A DNA stretch of 64,000 nucleotides from QHXW01 sp035297145 (GTDB taxonomy: Bacteria; Acidobacteriota; Terriglobia; Bryobacterales; Bryobacteraceae). The stretch spans positions 25,344 through 89,343 of the forward strand of contig DATGZN010000105.1 of the NCBI GenBank assembly GCA_035297145.1, given 5' to 3'. Shown here in pieces: positions 32,368-42,420 of the stretch (its first letter is position 1; each line of letters starts with the position of its first letter). A program made the position numbers and the translations under genes. The notes beneath the pieces are model-generated. The model made no database searches and was not told the DNA's origin. It saw nothing but the letters and a program-made list of their open reading frames with translations.

Positions 32368-35300
32368 ATGGACAGCGCGAGAAAAAGACACGCCGCCAGT
32401 GTATTGTGCTTGCTCGCGGCCATGTGCCCTTACGCTTCCGCGTTGAATCCCGACCTCGACATCAGCCAGTACGCCCATGCCGCGTGGACCGTCCGGGAAG
32501 GGTTCTTTAAGGGGGCCATTTACACGATTGCCCAAACGCCCGATGGGTATCTCTGGCTCGGCACGGAATTCGGCTTGTTTCGCTTCGACGGAGTTCGTAG
32601 TGTCCCCTGGGAGCCACCTGCGGGTCAGCATCTCCCTGGCACCGACATGTACGCGCTACTCGCCGCGCGCGACGGCGCGCTTTGGATTGGAACGTTTGCT
32701 GGCCTTGTAACCTGGAGTGGCGCCAGGCTGACCCCCCGCCGGGATTTTGATGGACAGTTTGTCACGTCGCTGCTCCAGGATAATGAGGGAACGGTGTGGG
32801 CCGGCATACTGGCAAGTCCCGCCGGGCGGCTCTGTGCCATGCGAAGCGGCATCGCCCAGTGCTACGGGGAGGATGGCATATTCGGCAGAGGCGTTTTCTC
32901 CCTGTATGAGGACAACTCAGGCACTCTCTGGGTCGGCGCCCAGTCCGGGCTTTGGCGATGGAAACCCGGCCCTCCAAAGCGATATGTGACGCCGCCAACG
33001 GAGATCAATGATTTAAAAACAGCCGATGACGGACGGCTGCTGATCTCCATGCACGAAGTAGGACTCAGACAGCTCGCTGGCGAGAATCTCAAGGAGTATC
33101 CGATACCCGGCGCAGTCCACCCCAATAAACTGCTCCGGGACCGCGATGGAGCCCTCTGGATCGGAACAGTGGATCGCGGCATCATCCATGTACATCACGG
33201 CCGGACAGATACTTTCTCGCGATCGGATGGCCTCTCAGGTGATGTCATCTTCAGGCTTTTCGAGGATCGTGAGGGCAACGTCTGGGCTGCCACCAGTGGA
33301 GGACTCGACAGGTTTCGAGAACTCCCCTTCACGACTATTTCCGAGAAAGAGGGCTTGTCCAGCAATGCTACTCAGTCCGTGGTCGCAGCCACGGATGGGA
33401 GCGTTTGGATTGGTGCTCAACGTGGTCTGACCAGGTGGAAGAATGGACAGACTACAGTCTTCCGTAAGGCAACTGGACTTCCCGATGACATGCTGCAGTC
33501 TCTATATCAGGATGATGGTGGGCGAATTTGGGCGTCCACGCCTCACGGACTTGCTTATTTCCAGAACGGCAGGTTTGTTCCCGTAACCGGCGTAGGTAGC
33601 GGAGAAGTTCATTTCATGGCTGGGGACAAGGCGGGTAACCTTTGGCTTTCAGAGGATCACAGTCTCTGGCACTTGCGGGAGGGACGTTTGGTCGAACAGA
33701 TCCCTTGGTCGGAGTTGGGACACCACGGAAATGCTTCCGTCATCGCCGCTGATCGTGAGCAAGTCGGGCTCTGGCTTGGATTCTGGGGCGGCGGCGTGTC
33801 GTATTTCAAGGATCGCCAACTGCGAGCGTCGTACACAGCCAGTAATGGGCTGGCCGAGGGCAATGTGGCCGGTCTTCAACTCGATGGGGAAGGGGCGCTG
33901 TGGGCTGCAACCGAGGGGGGCGGTGTCAGCCGGCTCAAAGACGGCCACATCGCTACGCTCACTAGCAGGAATGGACTGCCTTGCGACAAGATTCACTGGA
34001 CGATAGAGGACGACGATAGTTCGTTCTGGTTGTACACAGCCTGCGGCTTGGTGCGCATTATGCGAACCGAACTGGACGCGTGGATCGCCGACCCGAAGCA
34101 TAGGGTTGAAGTGACGGTTTGGGATGCGTCGGACGGCGTCAGGCTCCGCTCTGGCGCCGCGACCGGCCACGGTCCTCGCGTCGTGAAGTCCACCGGCGGC
34201 AAGCTGTGGTACGTGACCGGAGACGGCGTCCAAGTCGTCGATCCCCGTCATCTTGTTTTGAATAAACTCCCGCCGCCGGTGCACATCGAGCGGATCGCCG
34301 CTGACGACAGACCATACGACCTCAGGCCCGGGATGCGCCTGCCCGCCAACGTCCGCAACCTCCGAATCGATTACACCGCCCTATGCCTGGTTGCGCCGGA
34401 AAAAATCCATTTCAAGTACAAGCTTGAGGGACAGAACCGGAACTGGCACGAAGTCATCAACGAGCGCCAGGTGTCCTATACGAATCTTCCGCCTCGCAAT
34501 TACCGCTTCCGCGTTATCGCCTCCAACAATAACGGGGTGTGGAACGAGACCGGCGATACGCTGGAGTTCTCCATAGCTCCGGCGTACTATCAGACCACGT
34601 GGTTCGGCGCGCTCTGCGTGGCGGCCTTTCTGGCTGGCATCTGGGGATTGTACCGGCTTCGCCTATACCAGATCGCGCGGGAGTTCGCGGCGCAAACGGA
34701 GGAGCGGACGCGCATCGCCCGCGAGTTGCATGACACGCTTTTGCAGGGTTTTCAGGCTTCGCTGATTCAGATGCAGGCCGCACGGAATATGTTTGACCGG
34801 CGCCCGGAAAAGGCCGTGCAAAGCCTCGACGACGCCATTACCATGGCCGCCGGGTCCGTCGCCGAGGGGCGCAGCGCGATCCAGGACTTGCGCGCCCAGC
34901 CGGCCGGCGGGGCCGATCTCGTGCAACTGCTCACCGCGGCCGGTCAGGAGCTGGCACACTCCGATGAAGCGCCGGAGAATCCACCGGCCTTCCGCCTTAC
35001 GGTGGAAGGGGAGCGGCGGGATCTGGAGCCGCTGCTCCAGGACGAGGTCTATCGGATCGCACGGGAATTGCTGCGAAACTCGTTCCGGCACGCCCAGGCC
35101 AGCCGGATCGAGGCGGAGATCCGCTACGAGAGCCGCCAGCTTCGCGTGCACATCCGCGACGACGGAAAAGGCATCGATCCCGAGATTCTCAAGGCGGGCG
35201 GCCGCGCAGGACACTGGGGAATGTCGGGGATGCGGGAACGGGCGGATCGATTCGGCGGCAAATTGGAGTTCTGGAGCGAAGCGGGAGCCGGCACCGAAGC

Positions 35301-35388
35301 GGTGTTGACCTTGCCGGCCGCGGCTGCGTACGGTGCATCTAATGGTGGCTCTTTTTCGTTCCTCCGGAGAAAGAATACGGATTCATGA
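32368..35388 (+). CDS. Hybrid-sensor histidine kinase 1 with two-component propeller and Y_Y_Y domain
   Basis: About 1006 residues: signal peptide (ASVLCLLAAMCPYASA), some twelve to fourteen Reg_prop propeller repeats (LWLGTEFGLFRFDGVR, LWIGTFAGLVTWSG and so on), then the Y_Y_Y domain (PEKIHFKYKLEGQNRNWHEV, YRFRVIASNNNGVWNE). One membrane helix (TTWFGALCVAAFLAGIWGLY), HisKA_3 with His788 in RIARELHDTLLQGF, and HATPase_c (DDGKGIDPEIL, HWGMSGMRERA) complete it. It senses an unknown periplasmic ligand, perhaps a glycan, and phosphorylates the NarL-type regulator that overlaps its stop (ATGA). ATG 32308 is an alternative start. Confidence 0.92.
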   Translation: MDSARKRHAASVLCLLAAMCPYASALNPDLDISQYAHAAWTVREGFFKGAIYTIAQTPDGYLWLGTEFGLFRFDGVRSVPWEPPAGQHLPGTDMYALLAARDGALWIGTFAGLVTWSGARLTPRRDFDGQFVTSLLQDNEGTVWAGILASPAGRLCAMRSGIAQCYGEDGIFGRGVFSLYEDNSGTLWVGAQSGLWRWKPGPPKRYVTPPTEINDLKTADDGRLLISMHEVGLRQLAGENLKEYPIPGAVHPNKLLRDRDGALWIGTVDRGIIHVHHGRTDTFSRSDGLSGDVIFRLFEDREGNVWAATSGGLDRFRELPFTTISEKEGLSSNATQSVVAATDGSVWIGAQRGLTRWKNGQTTVFRKATGLPDDMLQSLYQDDGGRIWASTPHGLAYFQNGRFVPVTGVGSGEVHFMAGDKAGNLWLSEDHSLWHLREGRLVEQIPWSELGHHGNASVIAADREQVGLWLGFWGGGVSYFKDRQLRASYTASNGLAEGNVAGLQLDGEGALWAATEGGGVSRLKDGHIATLTSRNGLPCDKIHWTIEDDDSSFWLYTACGLVRIMRTELDAWIADPKHRVEVTVWDASDGVRLRSGAATGHGPRVVKSTGGKLWYVTGDGVQVVDPRHLVLNKLPPPVHIERIAADDRPYDLRPGMRLPANVRNLRIDYTALCLVAPEKIHFKYKLEGQNRNWHEVINERQVSYTNLPPRNYRFRVIASNNNGVWNETGDTLEFSIAPAYYQTTWFGALCVAAFLAGIWGLYRLRLYQIAREFAAQTEERTRIARELHDTLLQGFQASLIQMQAARNMFDRRPEKAVQSLDDAITMAAGSVAEGRSAIQDLRAQPAGGADLVQLLTAAGQELAHSDEAPENPPAFRLTVEGERRDLEPLLQDEVYRIARELLRNSFRHAQASRIEAEIRYESRQLRVHIRDDGKGIDPEILKAGGRAGHWGMSGMRERADRFGGKLEFWSEAGAGTEAVLTLPAAAAYGASNGGSFSFLRRKNTDS

Positions 35389-36017
35389 ACACCGAAACCA
35401 AGACAATCCGAATCCTCACCGCCGATGACCATGCGCTTCTGCGCAATGGCATCGCCGCGCTGGTCGACCTCGAGCCGGACATGGAGCTGGTGGCGCAGGC
35501 CTCGACGGGACGCGAGGCCATCGAGCAGTTCCGCCACCACAGACCGGACATCACCCTCATGGATCTGCAGATGCCCGATGTCAGCGGCATCGAGGCGATC
35601 ATCGCCATTCGCAGCGAATTCCCAGATGCCCGGATTATCGTTCTGACGACTTACTCTGGCGACGTACAGGTGGTGCGCGCTTTGAGCGCTGGCGCGCGCG
35701 GTTACCTGCTGAAGGGAAATGTGCATAAGGATCTGCTGGCGACCATCCGCACGGTGCACTCGGGACAAAAACGAGTTCCGTCGGAGGTCGCGGTCGAGCT
35801 GGCCGGGCACACCGGCGAGGACCAGTTGTCGGCGCGCGAACTGGAGGTTCTAAAGCTGATCGCCAAGGGAAACGCGAACAAGGAGATCGCGGCGCAGCTT
35901 GCGGTTGCAGAGGATACGGTGAAGAAACATGTCACCAGCATCCTCGAGAAGCTGGGAGCGAACGACCGCACGCACGCCGTCACCATCGGGCTCAAGCGCG
36001 GCATCATCGAGCTGTAA
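35385..36017 (+). CDS. NarL/FixJ-type response regulator 1
   Basis: 210 residues: receiver domain with acidic pair ADDH (13-16), phospho-acceptor Asp60 in PDITLMDLQMPD, and a LuxR-type helix-turn-helix (LSARELEVLKLIAKGNANKE, VKKHVTSILEKLGAND). Coupled to kinase 1 by an ATGA overlap, so it is the cognate regulator. Very similar to the regulators at 44722 and 45866; all three end with NDRTHAVTI-(G/A)-(L/I)-KRG-(I/F)-IEL. Confidence 0.95.
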   Translation: MNTETKTIRILTADDHALLRNGIAALVDLEPDMELVAQASTGREAIEQFRHHRPDITLMDLQMPDVSGIEAIIAIRSEFPDARIIVLTTYSGDVQVVRALSAGARGYLLKGNVHKDLLATIRTVHSGQKRVPSEVAVELAGHTGEDQLSARELEVLKLIAKGNANKEIAAQLAVAEDTVKKHVTSILEKLGANDRTHAVTIGLKRGIIEL

Positions 36018-36102
36018 ATCCCCCAAAAGTGGAGTTGGGCGTTTACTCTTTGTAATCTTTTCAAAACCGTTGCGATTTCCGTAAGCTGAAAACGGGATAG
36101 AT

Positions 36103-36465
36103 GTGCAACGGCTTTTCTCCCACTTCGCGGACGGCTGGCCTGGTGCCGGGCTTTTGATGCAGCGGTTGCTGGTCGGCGCGGCTCTGCTGTACCGCGTGGC
36201 CGCGACACCCAGTGGCACGGTTGCGGCGCCGCAAGTGATCGGAGCGCTGTCCGGGCTCCTGCTCATTGCCGGCTTGTGGACGCCCGTCGGCGGAGTTGTG
36301 ACGGCGTGCGCCGAGGCGTGGGTTGCGTTCTCCTCGCCGGGCCATGCGGGCATTCCCGTCGCATTGGCGGTGCTTGGCGTGACGTTGGCGCTGATCGGGC
36401 CCGGCGAGTGGTCCGTCGATGCCCGGCTTTACGGCCGGAAGCATTTCGTCCCTCCCCCGCGGTAG
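36103..36465 (+). CDS. DoxX-like membrane protein 1
   Basis: 120 residues with four hydrophobic segments: GLLMQRLLVGAALLYRVA, IGALSGLLLIAGLWTPVGGV, and a C-terminal LIGPGEWSVDARLYGRK. This is the DoxX/DUF-type small membrane fold. The GTG start gives QRLFSHFADGWPG, matching the paralogue at 45436 from its first residues. It follows regulator 1 by 85 nt. Because the second copy has the same place behind regulator 2, it belongs to the kinase-regulator cassette. Function unknown; DoxX relatives have been linked to redox stress. Confidence 0.75.
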   Translation: MQRLFSHFADGWPGAGLLMQRLLVGAALLYRVAATPSGTVAAPQVIGALSGLLLIAGLWTPVGGVVTACAEAWVAFSSPGHAGIPVALAVLGVTLALIGPGEWSVDARLYGRKHFVPPPR

Positions 36466-36685
36466 CACCGCTGGGCTGCCCGCCGGTCCCCGCCATGAGG
36501 TTTTTCCCAGACGTTCTTATGACGCATGTGCGAGCCGGGTCTAGGCGGACGCGCGTATGAGAGGTAGGCGTTTCCCCTGAAAGTGGTACTGCCAGCTTGA
36601 ACCATCCGACCACTTCCACCCCCAACTAAATAAGGTTTTCGGTGAGCAGTAAAAAGCTCACAATCAGTCGTCAAGGAAGGACAAT

Positions 36686-37765
36686 ATGGCAACCGCAGCA
36701 GTAATCGACTTCGGGTCTTTTTCGAGCCTCTCGGGCGCCGAGCGGGTTCAGTCACGGTTGGGATCGCGGATCGAACTCAGCGAATTCGTGGACTCCGGGT
36801 GTGACGGGTCCTCGAACGAATTCGAGGGGATTGTAGGCTCAAGCCCGGCCCTGCGCGGAGTTTTGGATCAAGTTCGGATCGTGGCGCCCACCGGCTCCAC
36901 GGTACTCATTGAAGGCGAAACCGGTACGGGCAAGGAAGTCATCGCCCGCGCCATCCACATGCACAGCGAACGCGGGAATCGGCCATTTGTGAAGGTGAAC
37001 TGCGCGGCCATCCCGACGGAGTTGCTTGAAAGCGAGCTCTTCGGACACGAGAAAGGCGCGTTCACGGGAGCGGTAGCGCAGCGCATAGGCCGGTTCGAGG
37101 CGGCCCACGGTGGCACACTGTTCCTGGATGAGATCGGCGAGATGCCCCTGAACCTCCAGACCAAGTTGCTACGGGTTCTTCAGGAGCAGGAGTTTGAGCG
37201 GGTGGGCGGCACCCGGACTATCAGCGTCGACGTGCGGATTGTCGCCGCAACCAATCGCGACCTGAAGACGATGGTCGATGAGAACCAGTTCCGGGCGGAC
37301 CTGTACTACCGGCTTGCCGTCTTCCCGCTGAATGTCCCTCCCTTGCGGAAGCGCCGGGAGGACATACCCCTATTGACACATTATTTCGTCCAGAAACATG
37401 CGCGGCGCATGGACCGGAACATTGAAAGCATTCCAACGCATGGGTTGGAGGCGCTCACAAATTACGACTGGCCGGGCAATATTCGCGAACTGCAGAATGT
37501 CATCGAGCGGTCGGTGGTTCTGAGCAAAGGGCCCGAGCTCCAGATTGCCATGCCGGAGACCATCGGCAGGTCCGCACCCATCGTGTTGCATGGCCGGACT
37601 TCGAATGTCACCGAGATAAGCGAGCGCGCCCGAATACTCCAGGCATTGAAGGAAGCCAATGGAATGGTCGGGGGAACGAACGGGGCAGCCGCTCGGCTCG
37701 GCCTGAAGCGGACGACCCTCCAATCACGCATGCGGAAATACAATGTCGCCCGCCGGTATCAGTGA
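36686..37765 (+). CDS. Sigma-54-dependent activator 2 (no sensor domain)
   Basis: 359 residues. A short N-terminus without a GAF domain leads straight into the AAA+ domain: Walker A GETGTGKE (77-84), GAFTGA loop (124-129), Walker B GGTLFLDEIGEM, sensor ATNRD, DWPGNIRELQN. A Fis-type helix-turn-helix closes it (GAAARLGLKRTTLQSRMRK). Lacking a regulatory domain it may be constitutively active or governed by its level. It has the standard GAFTGA, whereas the activators at 48409 and 60769 have GSFTGA. AAGGAAGG precedes the ATG. Confidence 0.95.
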   Translation: MATAAVIDFGSFSSLSGAERVQSRLGSRIELSEFVDSGCDGSSNEFEGIVGSSPALRGVLDQVRIVAPTGSTVLIEGETGTGKEVIARAIHMHSERGNRPFVKVNCAAIPTELLESELFGHEKGAFTGAVAQRIGRFEAAHGGTLFLDEIGEMPLNLQTKLLRVLQEQEFERVGGTRTISVDVRIVAATNRDLKTMVDENQFRADLYYRLAVFPLNVPPLRKRREDIPLLTHYFVQKHARRMDRNIESIPTHGLEALTNYDWPGNIRELQNVIERSVVLSKGPELQIAMPETIGRSAPIVLHGRTSNVTEISERARILQALKEANGMVGGTNGAAARLGLKRTTLQSRMRKYNVARRYQ

Positions 37766-37958
37766 CCAACACGCACGCGCATGCCCAACTGTGACAAGAT
37801 TTTGATACGGAATGAGTAGGCGAAGCAGCGCGTCGTTTGCCCTGTTATCCGGCTTAATCACGTCCGCGATTCCGTTCTCGGGTGTGGCAGGAATCGGACA
37901 GTTCCGCTTCTGGCGGCGGTTGAAAAAGGCGCAGCAACGCGCGGGGGAGAGGCGAATA

Positions 37959-40900
37959 GTGCGACGAGTCGCCATGTTACTGGGTGTTCTGATGGCAGGC
38001 TGCGGCTGCGGCTTCGCATTGAATCCCGCCCTCAACATCAGCCAGTACTCGCATACCGCTTGGACCGTCCGGGATGGCTTCTCCGCGGGCACCATTTTCG
38101 CGATGGCGCAGACGACGGATGGCTATCTCTGGCTCGGCTCCGAATTTGGCTTGTTTCGTTTCGATGGCGTTCGCAGCGTCCCCTGGCAACCACCTGCGGG
38201 CCAGCATCTCCCCAGCTCCCCTTACAGTCTGCTCGTCACGCGCGACGGTACTCTTTGGATTGGCACGTTTGCTGGGCTCGTGAGCTGGAGTGGCGGCTTG
38301 CTGACCCGTTACCCGGAGCTTGGTACACAGTTTGTGACATCGCTGCTCGAAGACCGGGAAGGAACGGTGTGGGCCGGCACGCTGGAGAATTCCGGCCGGC
38401 TCTGCGCAATCCGAGGCGGCAGGGCGCAGTGCTACGGACAGGATGGCGCCTTCGGCCCATTCGTCTGGAGTTTGGGTGAGGACAGCTCAGGCGCTCTCTG
38501 GGCCGGCGCAGAATCCGGGCTTTGGCGATGGAAACCCGGTCCTCCAAAGCGGTATGCGACGGCGGGAATGCGCATCGATGATCTAAGTAGGGCCGAAGAC
38601 GGACGGCTGTTAATTGGCATGAGGGGCGCAGGACTCAGGCAGCTCGTCGGCGACAAATTCGAAGCGCACCCGATTCGCAGCGCAATCAATCCGAATGTGC
38701 TGATGGCGGACCGTGATGTAAATTCGAATAAACTGCTGCGGGACCGAGATGGAGGTCTCTGGATCGGAACCCACGAGCGGGGGCTCATCCATTTGCATTA
38801 CGGCCGGACAGACGTATTCAGGAAATCAGATGGCCTGTCAGGCGACATCATCGCCGGCCTTTTCGAGGATCGTGAAGGCAATATCTGGGTCTCCACCAGT
38901 CGAGGACTCGACCGTTTTCGAGAGCTCCCCGTCACTACTATTTCTGTCAAACAAGGTTTGTCGAGCGACTTTACGCAATCCGTGGTCGCAGCCACGGACG
39001 GGAGCATCTGGGTAGCCACTCACGATGGTTTGACGAGGTGGAAAAATGGACAGACCACGATCTTCCGCCGGTCAAGTGGACTGCCAGATGATTTGGTGCA
39101 GTCCCTGTTCCAGGATGATCGTGGGCGAATCTGGGCTTTCACAGGTCATGGACTAGCTTATTTCAACGACGGCAGGTTTGTTGCGGTAAAGGGCGTGCCC
39201 AGCGACGAAGTGTATTCCATCACGGGGGACAAGGCAGGCAATCTCTGGCTTTCAGGAAATCGGGGTCTCTCGCACTTGCTGGAGGGACGTTTGGTCGAAC
39301 ATTTCCCCTGGTCAGTACTGGGACGTCGCCAACAAGCTAAGGTCATTCTCTCTGACCAAGGGGGGCTTTGGCTTGCATTCTGGACCGATGGGGGCGTGTT
39401 GTATTTTAAAGATGGTAAGGTCCGCGCCTCGTACACCGCGGCTGATGGGCTGGGTAAGGGCCATGTCCCCGGTCTGCGGCTCGATCGGGATGGAGCCATG
39501 TGGGCCGGAACCGAGGAGGGCGGCCTTAGCCGCATTAAGGACGGCCGCATTGCTGCGCTCACAACCAAGAATGGTTTGCCCTGCGATACGATTCACTGGA
39601 CGATAGAGGATGACGATCGTTCGCTCTGGTTGTACACGGCCTGCGGCCTCGTGCGCATCGCGCGCACCGAACTGGATGCCTGGATCGCCGACCCGAAGCG
39701 CAGGATTAAAACGGCGGTTTGGGATGCGGCGGACGGCGTGACGCTCCGCTCGGTTTCGCCTGCCTACTACGGTCCTCCCGTGGCGAAGTCTACCGATGGC
39801 AAGCTGTGGTTCCTCGGGGGGGAAGGCGTCCAAGTGGTCGATCCCCGCCATTTAGCCGACAACAAACTCCCGCCGCCGGTACACATCGAGCAAGTCACCA
39901 CCGACCACAAAATGCATTGGCAGAACTTAAGGGGCGCGGCAGTTTCAAACTTGCCTCTGCCTGCCTTGGTCCGCGACGTTTGGATCGACTACACCGCGCT
40001 CAGCCTAGTCGCGCCGGAGAAGGTTCATTTCAAGTACAAGCTGGAGGGCCAAGATCAGGATTGGAAAGAAGTGATCAACGACCGCCAAGCGCAGTATACG
40101 AACCTTCCTCCCCGTCATTACCGCTTCCGCGTGATCGCGAGCAATAACAGCGGAGTGTGGAACGAGGCCGGCGACTCGCTGGAATTTTCCATTGCCCCGG
40201 CGTACTACCAGACGAATTGGTTTCGCGCCCTCGGCGCGGCCGTTTTTCTGGCAATCCTGTGGATGGCTTACCAGTTCCGTATCCGGCAACTCCAGCGGGA
40301 GTTCAACATGGCCGGCGAGGCGCGCCTAAACGAGCGTATGCGTATCGCGCGCGAGTTGCACGACACCCTTTTGCAGAGCTTTCAGGGCCTGATGTTCTCG
40401 TTTCAGGCGGCGCGCAACCTCCTCCCCGGGCGCACCGAAGAGGCCATCCGCACGCTCGAAGGGGCCATCCGCGAGGGAGACGCGGCCATCGCCGAGGGCC
40501 GGGATGCCATTCAAGGCCTGCGGGCCAATCCGGCGCTGGAGAGCAATCTGGAACATCTGCTCATTGCCGCAGGAAAGGAACTCGCGAGATCTTGCAGTGC
40601 GGAGGGTGAACTTCCGGTATTCCAGGTCACTGTGGAAGGAGCGTGGCAGCCCTTGGCTCCGCTTCTTCAGGACGAGGTCTATCGGACAGCGCGCGAGATC
40701 CTGCGAAACGCTTTCCAGCACGCGCACGCTAGCCGTATCGAGGCCGAAATCGCCTATGCCCCCCAATTCTTCCGGTTGCGCATTCGTGATAATGGAAAGG
40801 GCATCGACCGCAAGGTCCTGGAGGAAGGCGCGCGCCAGGGGCACTGGGGATTGCCGGGCATCCGCGAGCGCGCGAAACGCATGGGGGCGCAGTTGAAACT

Positions 40901-41018
40901 CTGGAGTGAACCTGGTGCGGGCACAGAAGCGGAGTTGACGGTTCCGGCCCGAATTGCTTACCGAACTGTGCAGCGCCGCCAGGGATTGCGGCTGTTTCGT
41001 AACCGTAAGGCGGGGTAG
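37959..41018 (+). CDS. Histidine kinase 2 with two-component propeller and Y_Y_Y domain
   Basis: About 1019 residues, paralogous to kinase 1 over the propeller repeats (LWLGSEFGLFRFDGVRSVPW), Y_Y_Y domain (HFKYKLEGQDQDWKEV) and membrane helix. The transmitter differs from kinase 1: RLNERMRIARELHDTLLQSF with His801, then QAARNLLPGRTEEAIRTLEG and HWGLPGIRERAKRMGAQLKL. That transmitter is nearly the same as in kinase 3. GTG 37959 is chosen (GGGGAGAGG upstream, followed by RRVAMLLGVLMAGCGC as signal peptide). ATG 37974 or 37812 are alternatives. It heads an operon with a solute-binding protein, kinase 3 and regulator 2. Confidence 0.9.
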   Translation: MRRVAMLLGVLMAGCGCGFALNPALNISQYSHTAWTVRDGFSAGTIFAMAQTTDGYLWLGSEFGLFRFDGVRSVPWQPPAGQHLPSSPYSLLVTRDGTLWIGTFAGLVSWSGGLLTRYPELGTQFVTSLLEDREGTVWAGTLENSGRLCAIRGGRAQCYGQDGAFGPFVWSLGEDSSGALWAGAESGLWRWKPGPPKRYATAGMRIDDLSRAEDGRLLIGMRGAGLRQLVGDKFEAHPIRSAINPNVLMADRDVNSNKLLRDRDGGLWIGTHERGLIHLHYGRTDVFRKSDGLSGDIIAGLFEDREGNIWVSTSRGLDRFRELPVTTISVKQGLSSDFTQSVVAATDGSIWVATHDGLTRWKNGQTTIFRRSSGLPDDLVQSLFQDDRGRIWAFTGHGLAYFNDGRFVAVKGVPSDEVYSITGDKAGNLWLSGNRGLSHLLEGRLVEHFPWSVLGRRQQAKVILSDQGGLWLAFWTDGGVLYFKDGKVRASYTAADGLGKGHVPGLRLDRDGAMWAGTEEGGLSRIKDGRIAALTTKNGLPCDTIHWTIEDDDRSLWLYTACGLVRIARTELDAWIADPKRRIKTAVWDAADGVTLRSVSPAYYGPPVAKSTDGKLWFLGGEGVQVVDPRHLADNKLPPPVHIEQVTTDHKMHWQNLRGAAVSNLPLPALVRDVWIDYTALSLVAPEKVHFKYKLEGQDQDWKEVINDRQAQYTNLPPRHYRFRVIASNNSGVWNEAGDSLEFSIAPAYYQTNWFRALGAAVFLAILWMAYQFRIRQLQREFNMAGEARLNERMRIARELHDTLLQSFQGLMFSFQAARNLLPGRTEEAIRTLEGAIREGDAAIAEGRDAIQGLRANPALESNLEHLLIAAGKELARSCSAEGELPVFQVTVEGAWQPLAPLLQDEVYRTAREILRNAFQHAHASRIEAEIAYAPQFFRLRIRDNGKGIDRKVLEEGARQGHWGLPGIRERAKRMGAQLKLWSEPGAGTEAELTVPARIAYRTVQRRQGLRLFRNRKAG

Positions 41019-41031
41019 TGACCACCGGACA

Positions 41032-42417
41032 ATGACCTGCTCTTGCAAATCCGACGCCAAACACTTACGGATCCGAGCGGTTCAACATCTTTCGTCGCCG
41101 GTTCGATTATTTGTTGTGCTGGGCACGTGCGTTCTCGCGGTTCTAACTGGGCAGGGCTGCAGAGAATCCAGTAAATCGCCAGCCGGAGTAACACTCACTT
41201 TAATTCATCAAAGCTGGATAGACCGGGATTCCCAGCGTCTGCTGAATGAAGAATTGCAGCAGTTCACAAATCGGAGCGGCATCCGGGTTGAGGTACTTCC
41301 CGCACCGGAAACCGCCGTCGAGCAATTGGCCACTTGGCGTAAGCTGCTCGAAAGCGAGGCAAGCACCCCAGATGTATACGCTATCGACGTGATCTGGCCC
41401 GGAATCCTTGCGAACGAACTTCTGGATCTGAAATCCTACACTCCTGCGCAAGAGATCGCAGTGCACTTTCCCGACCTAATCGCCAATAACACCGTGGACG
41501 GCAGACTGGTTGCCCTGCCATATAACACTAGCGCCGGACTACTGTATTACAGAGTTGATTTGCTCCGTCAATACGGGTACCGCGCGCCACCCCAGACGTG
41601 GGAGGAACTTGGGGCGATGGCCGCCCGCATTCAGAGCGGAGAGCGTGCCAAGGGACACGCGGAGTTCTGGGGTTACGTCTGGCAGGGAGCGGCCTCTGAG
41701 GCGCTGGCCTGCAACGCTCTCGAATGGCAAGTCTCGGAGGGCGGTGGCGTCTTAATTGAAAACGGAACGGTAACCGTGGATAACCCGAGCGCAGTACGCG
41801 CATGGGAGAGGGCGCGCCGCTGGGTAGGCTCCATTTCACCGCCAGGCGTGACCGCATACAAGGAATGGGATGCATTCAATATCTGGCAAGCAGGGCAAGC
41901 AGCCTTCATGCGTAACTGGACGAATGCGTATGTTGCGGCCGTTACACCAGGATCGCCTTCGAGAGGCAGCCTCGGCATAGCGCCCCTGCCGGGCGGGCGA
42001 GCAGGCAGCGCCGCAACTTTGGGCGGCAATGGATATGGCATTTCCCGGCATTCCCGCCACCCGCATGCGGCGGCGATGCTGGTCCGATTTCTATGCGGAC
42101 GCGACGAGCAGCGCAGGCGATCTTTGAATTCTAATCAGCCGCCGACCATTCCGGATCTGTACAAAGACCCTGCGGTGTTGGCCATGAACCCGTATTTTTC
42201 AACTTTTCTGGAAGTTCATCGGAAACACCTGGCGTTGCGGCCGTCGACTACCACCGGCAAGCTATATCCGGATGTTTCTCGCGCCTACTACGAGGCAGTC
42301 CACACGGTGCTTACCGGCAAAGTCACTGCGGCCGAGGCTGCCTCTGCGCTGCAGGTGAAACTGGGGCAGATTACCGGCCTTAAAGCGGCGGTTACACGCG
42401 CGAGTGCGCATCGATGA
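41032..42417 (+). CDS. Extracellular solute-binding protein (family 1, sugar-type)
   Basis: 461 residues: signal sequence with a likely lipoprotein cysteine (VVLGTCVLAVLTGQGC), then the family-1 ABC solute-binding fold (LTLIHQSWIDRDSQRLLNEE, TPDVYAIDVIWPGILANELL, VALPYNTSAGLLYYRVDLL, TWEELGAMAARIQ, ATLGGNGYGISRHSRHPHAA). These residues fit maltose/sugar-binding relatives. No ABC permease or ATPase genes are near. Instead it lies 13 nt after kinase 2 and 3 nt before kinase 3. So it probably presents a ligand to a kinase instead of to a transporter, as LuxP does for LuxQ; that is inference. Confidence 0.88.
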   Translation: MTCSCKSDAKHLRIRAVQHLSSPVRLFVVLGTCVLAVLTGQGCRESSKSPAGVTLTLIHQSWIDRDSQRLLNEELQQFTNRSGIRVEVLPAPETAVEQLATWRKLLESEASTPDVYAIDVIWPGILANELLDLKSYTPAQEIAVHFPDLIANNTVDGRLVALPYNTSAGLLYYRVDLLRQYGYRAPPQTWEELGAMAARIQSGERAKGHAEFWGYVWQGAASEALACNALEWQVSEGGGVLIENGTVTVDNPSAVRAWERARRWVGSISPPGVTAYKEWDAFNIWQAGQAAFMRNWTNAYVAAVTPGSPSRGSLGIAPLPGGRAGSAATLGGNGYGISRHSRHPHAAAMLVRFLCGRDEQRRRSLNSNQPPTIPDLYKDPAVLAMNPYFSTFLEVHRKHLALRPSTTTGKLYPDVSRAYYEAVHTVLTGKVTAAEAASALQVKLGQITGLKAAVTRASAHR

Positions 42418-42420
42418 GGC

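Noticed and set aside
33649..40289. Several minus-strand frames of 90-210 codons opposite kinases 1 and 2
   Set aside because: The same shadows recur opposite both paralogues, as expected from shared coding sequence, and show no family pattern.
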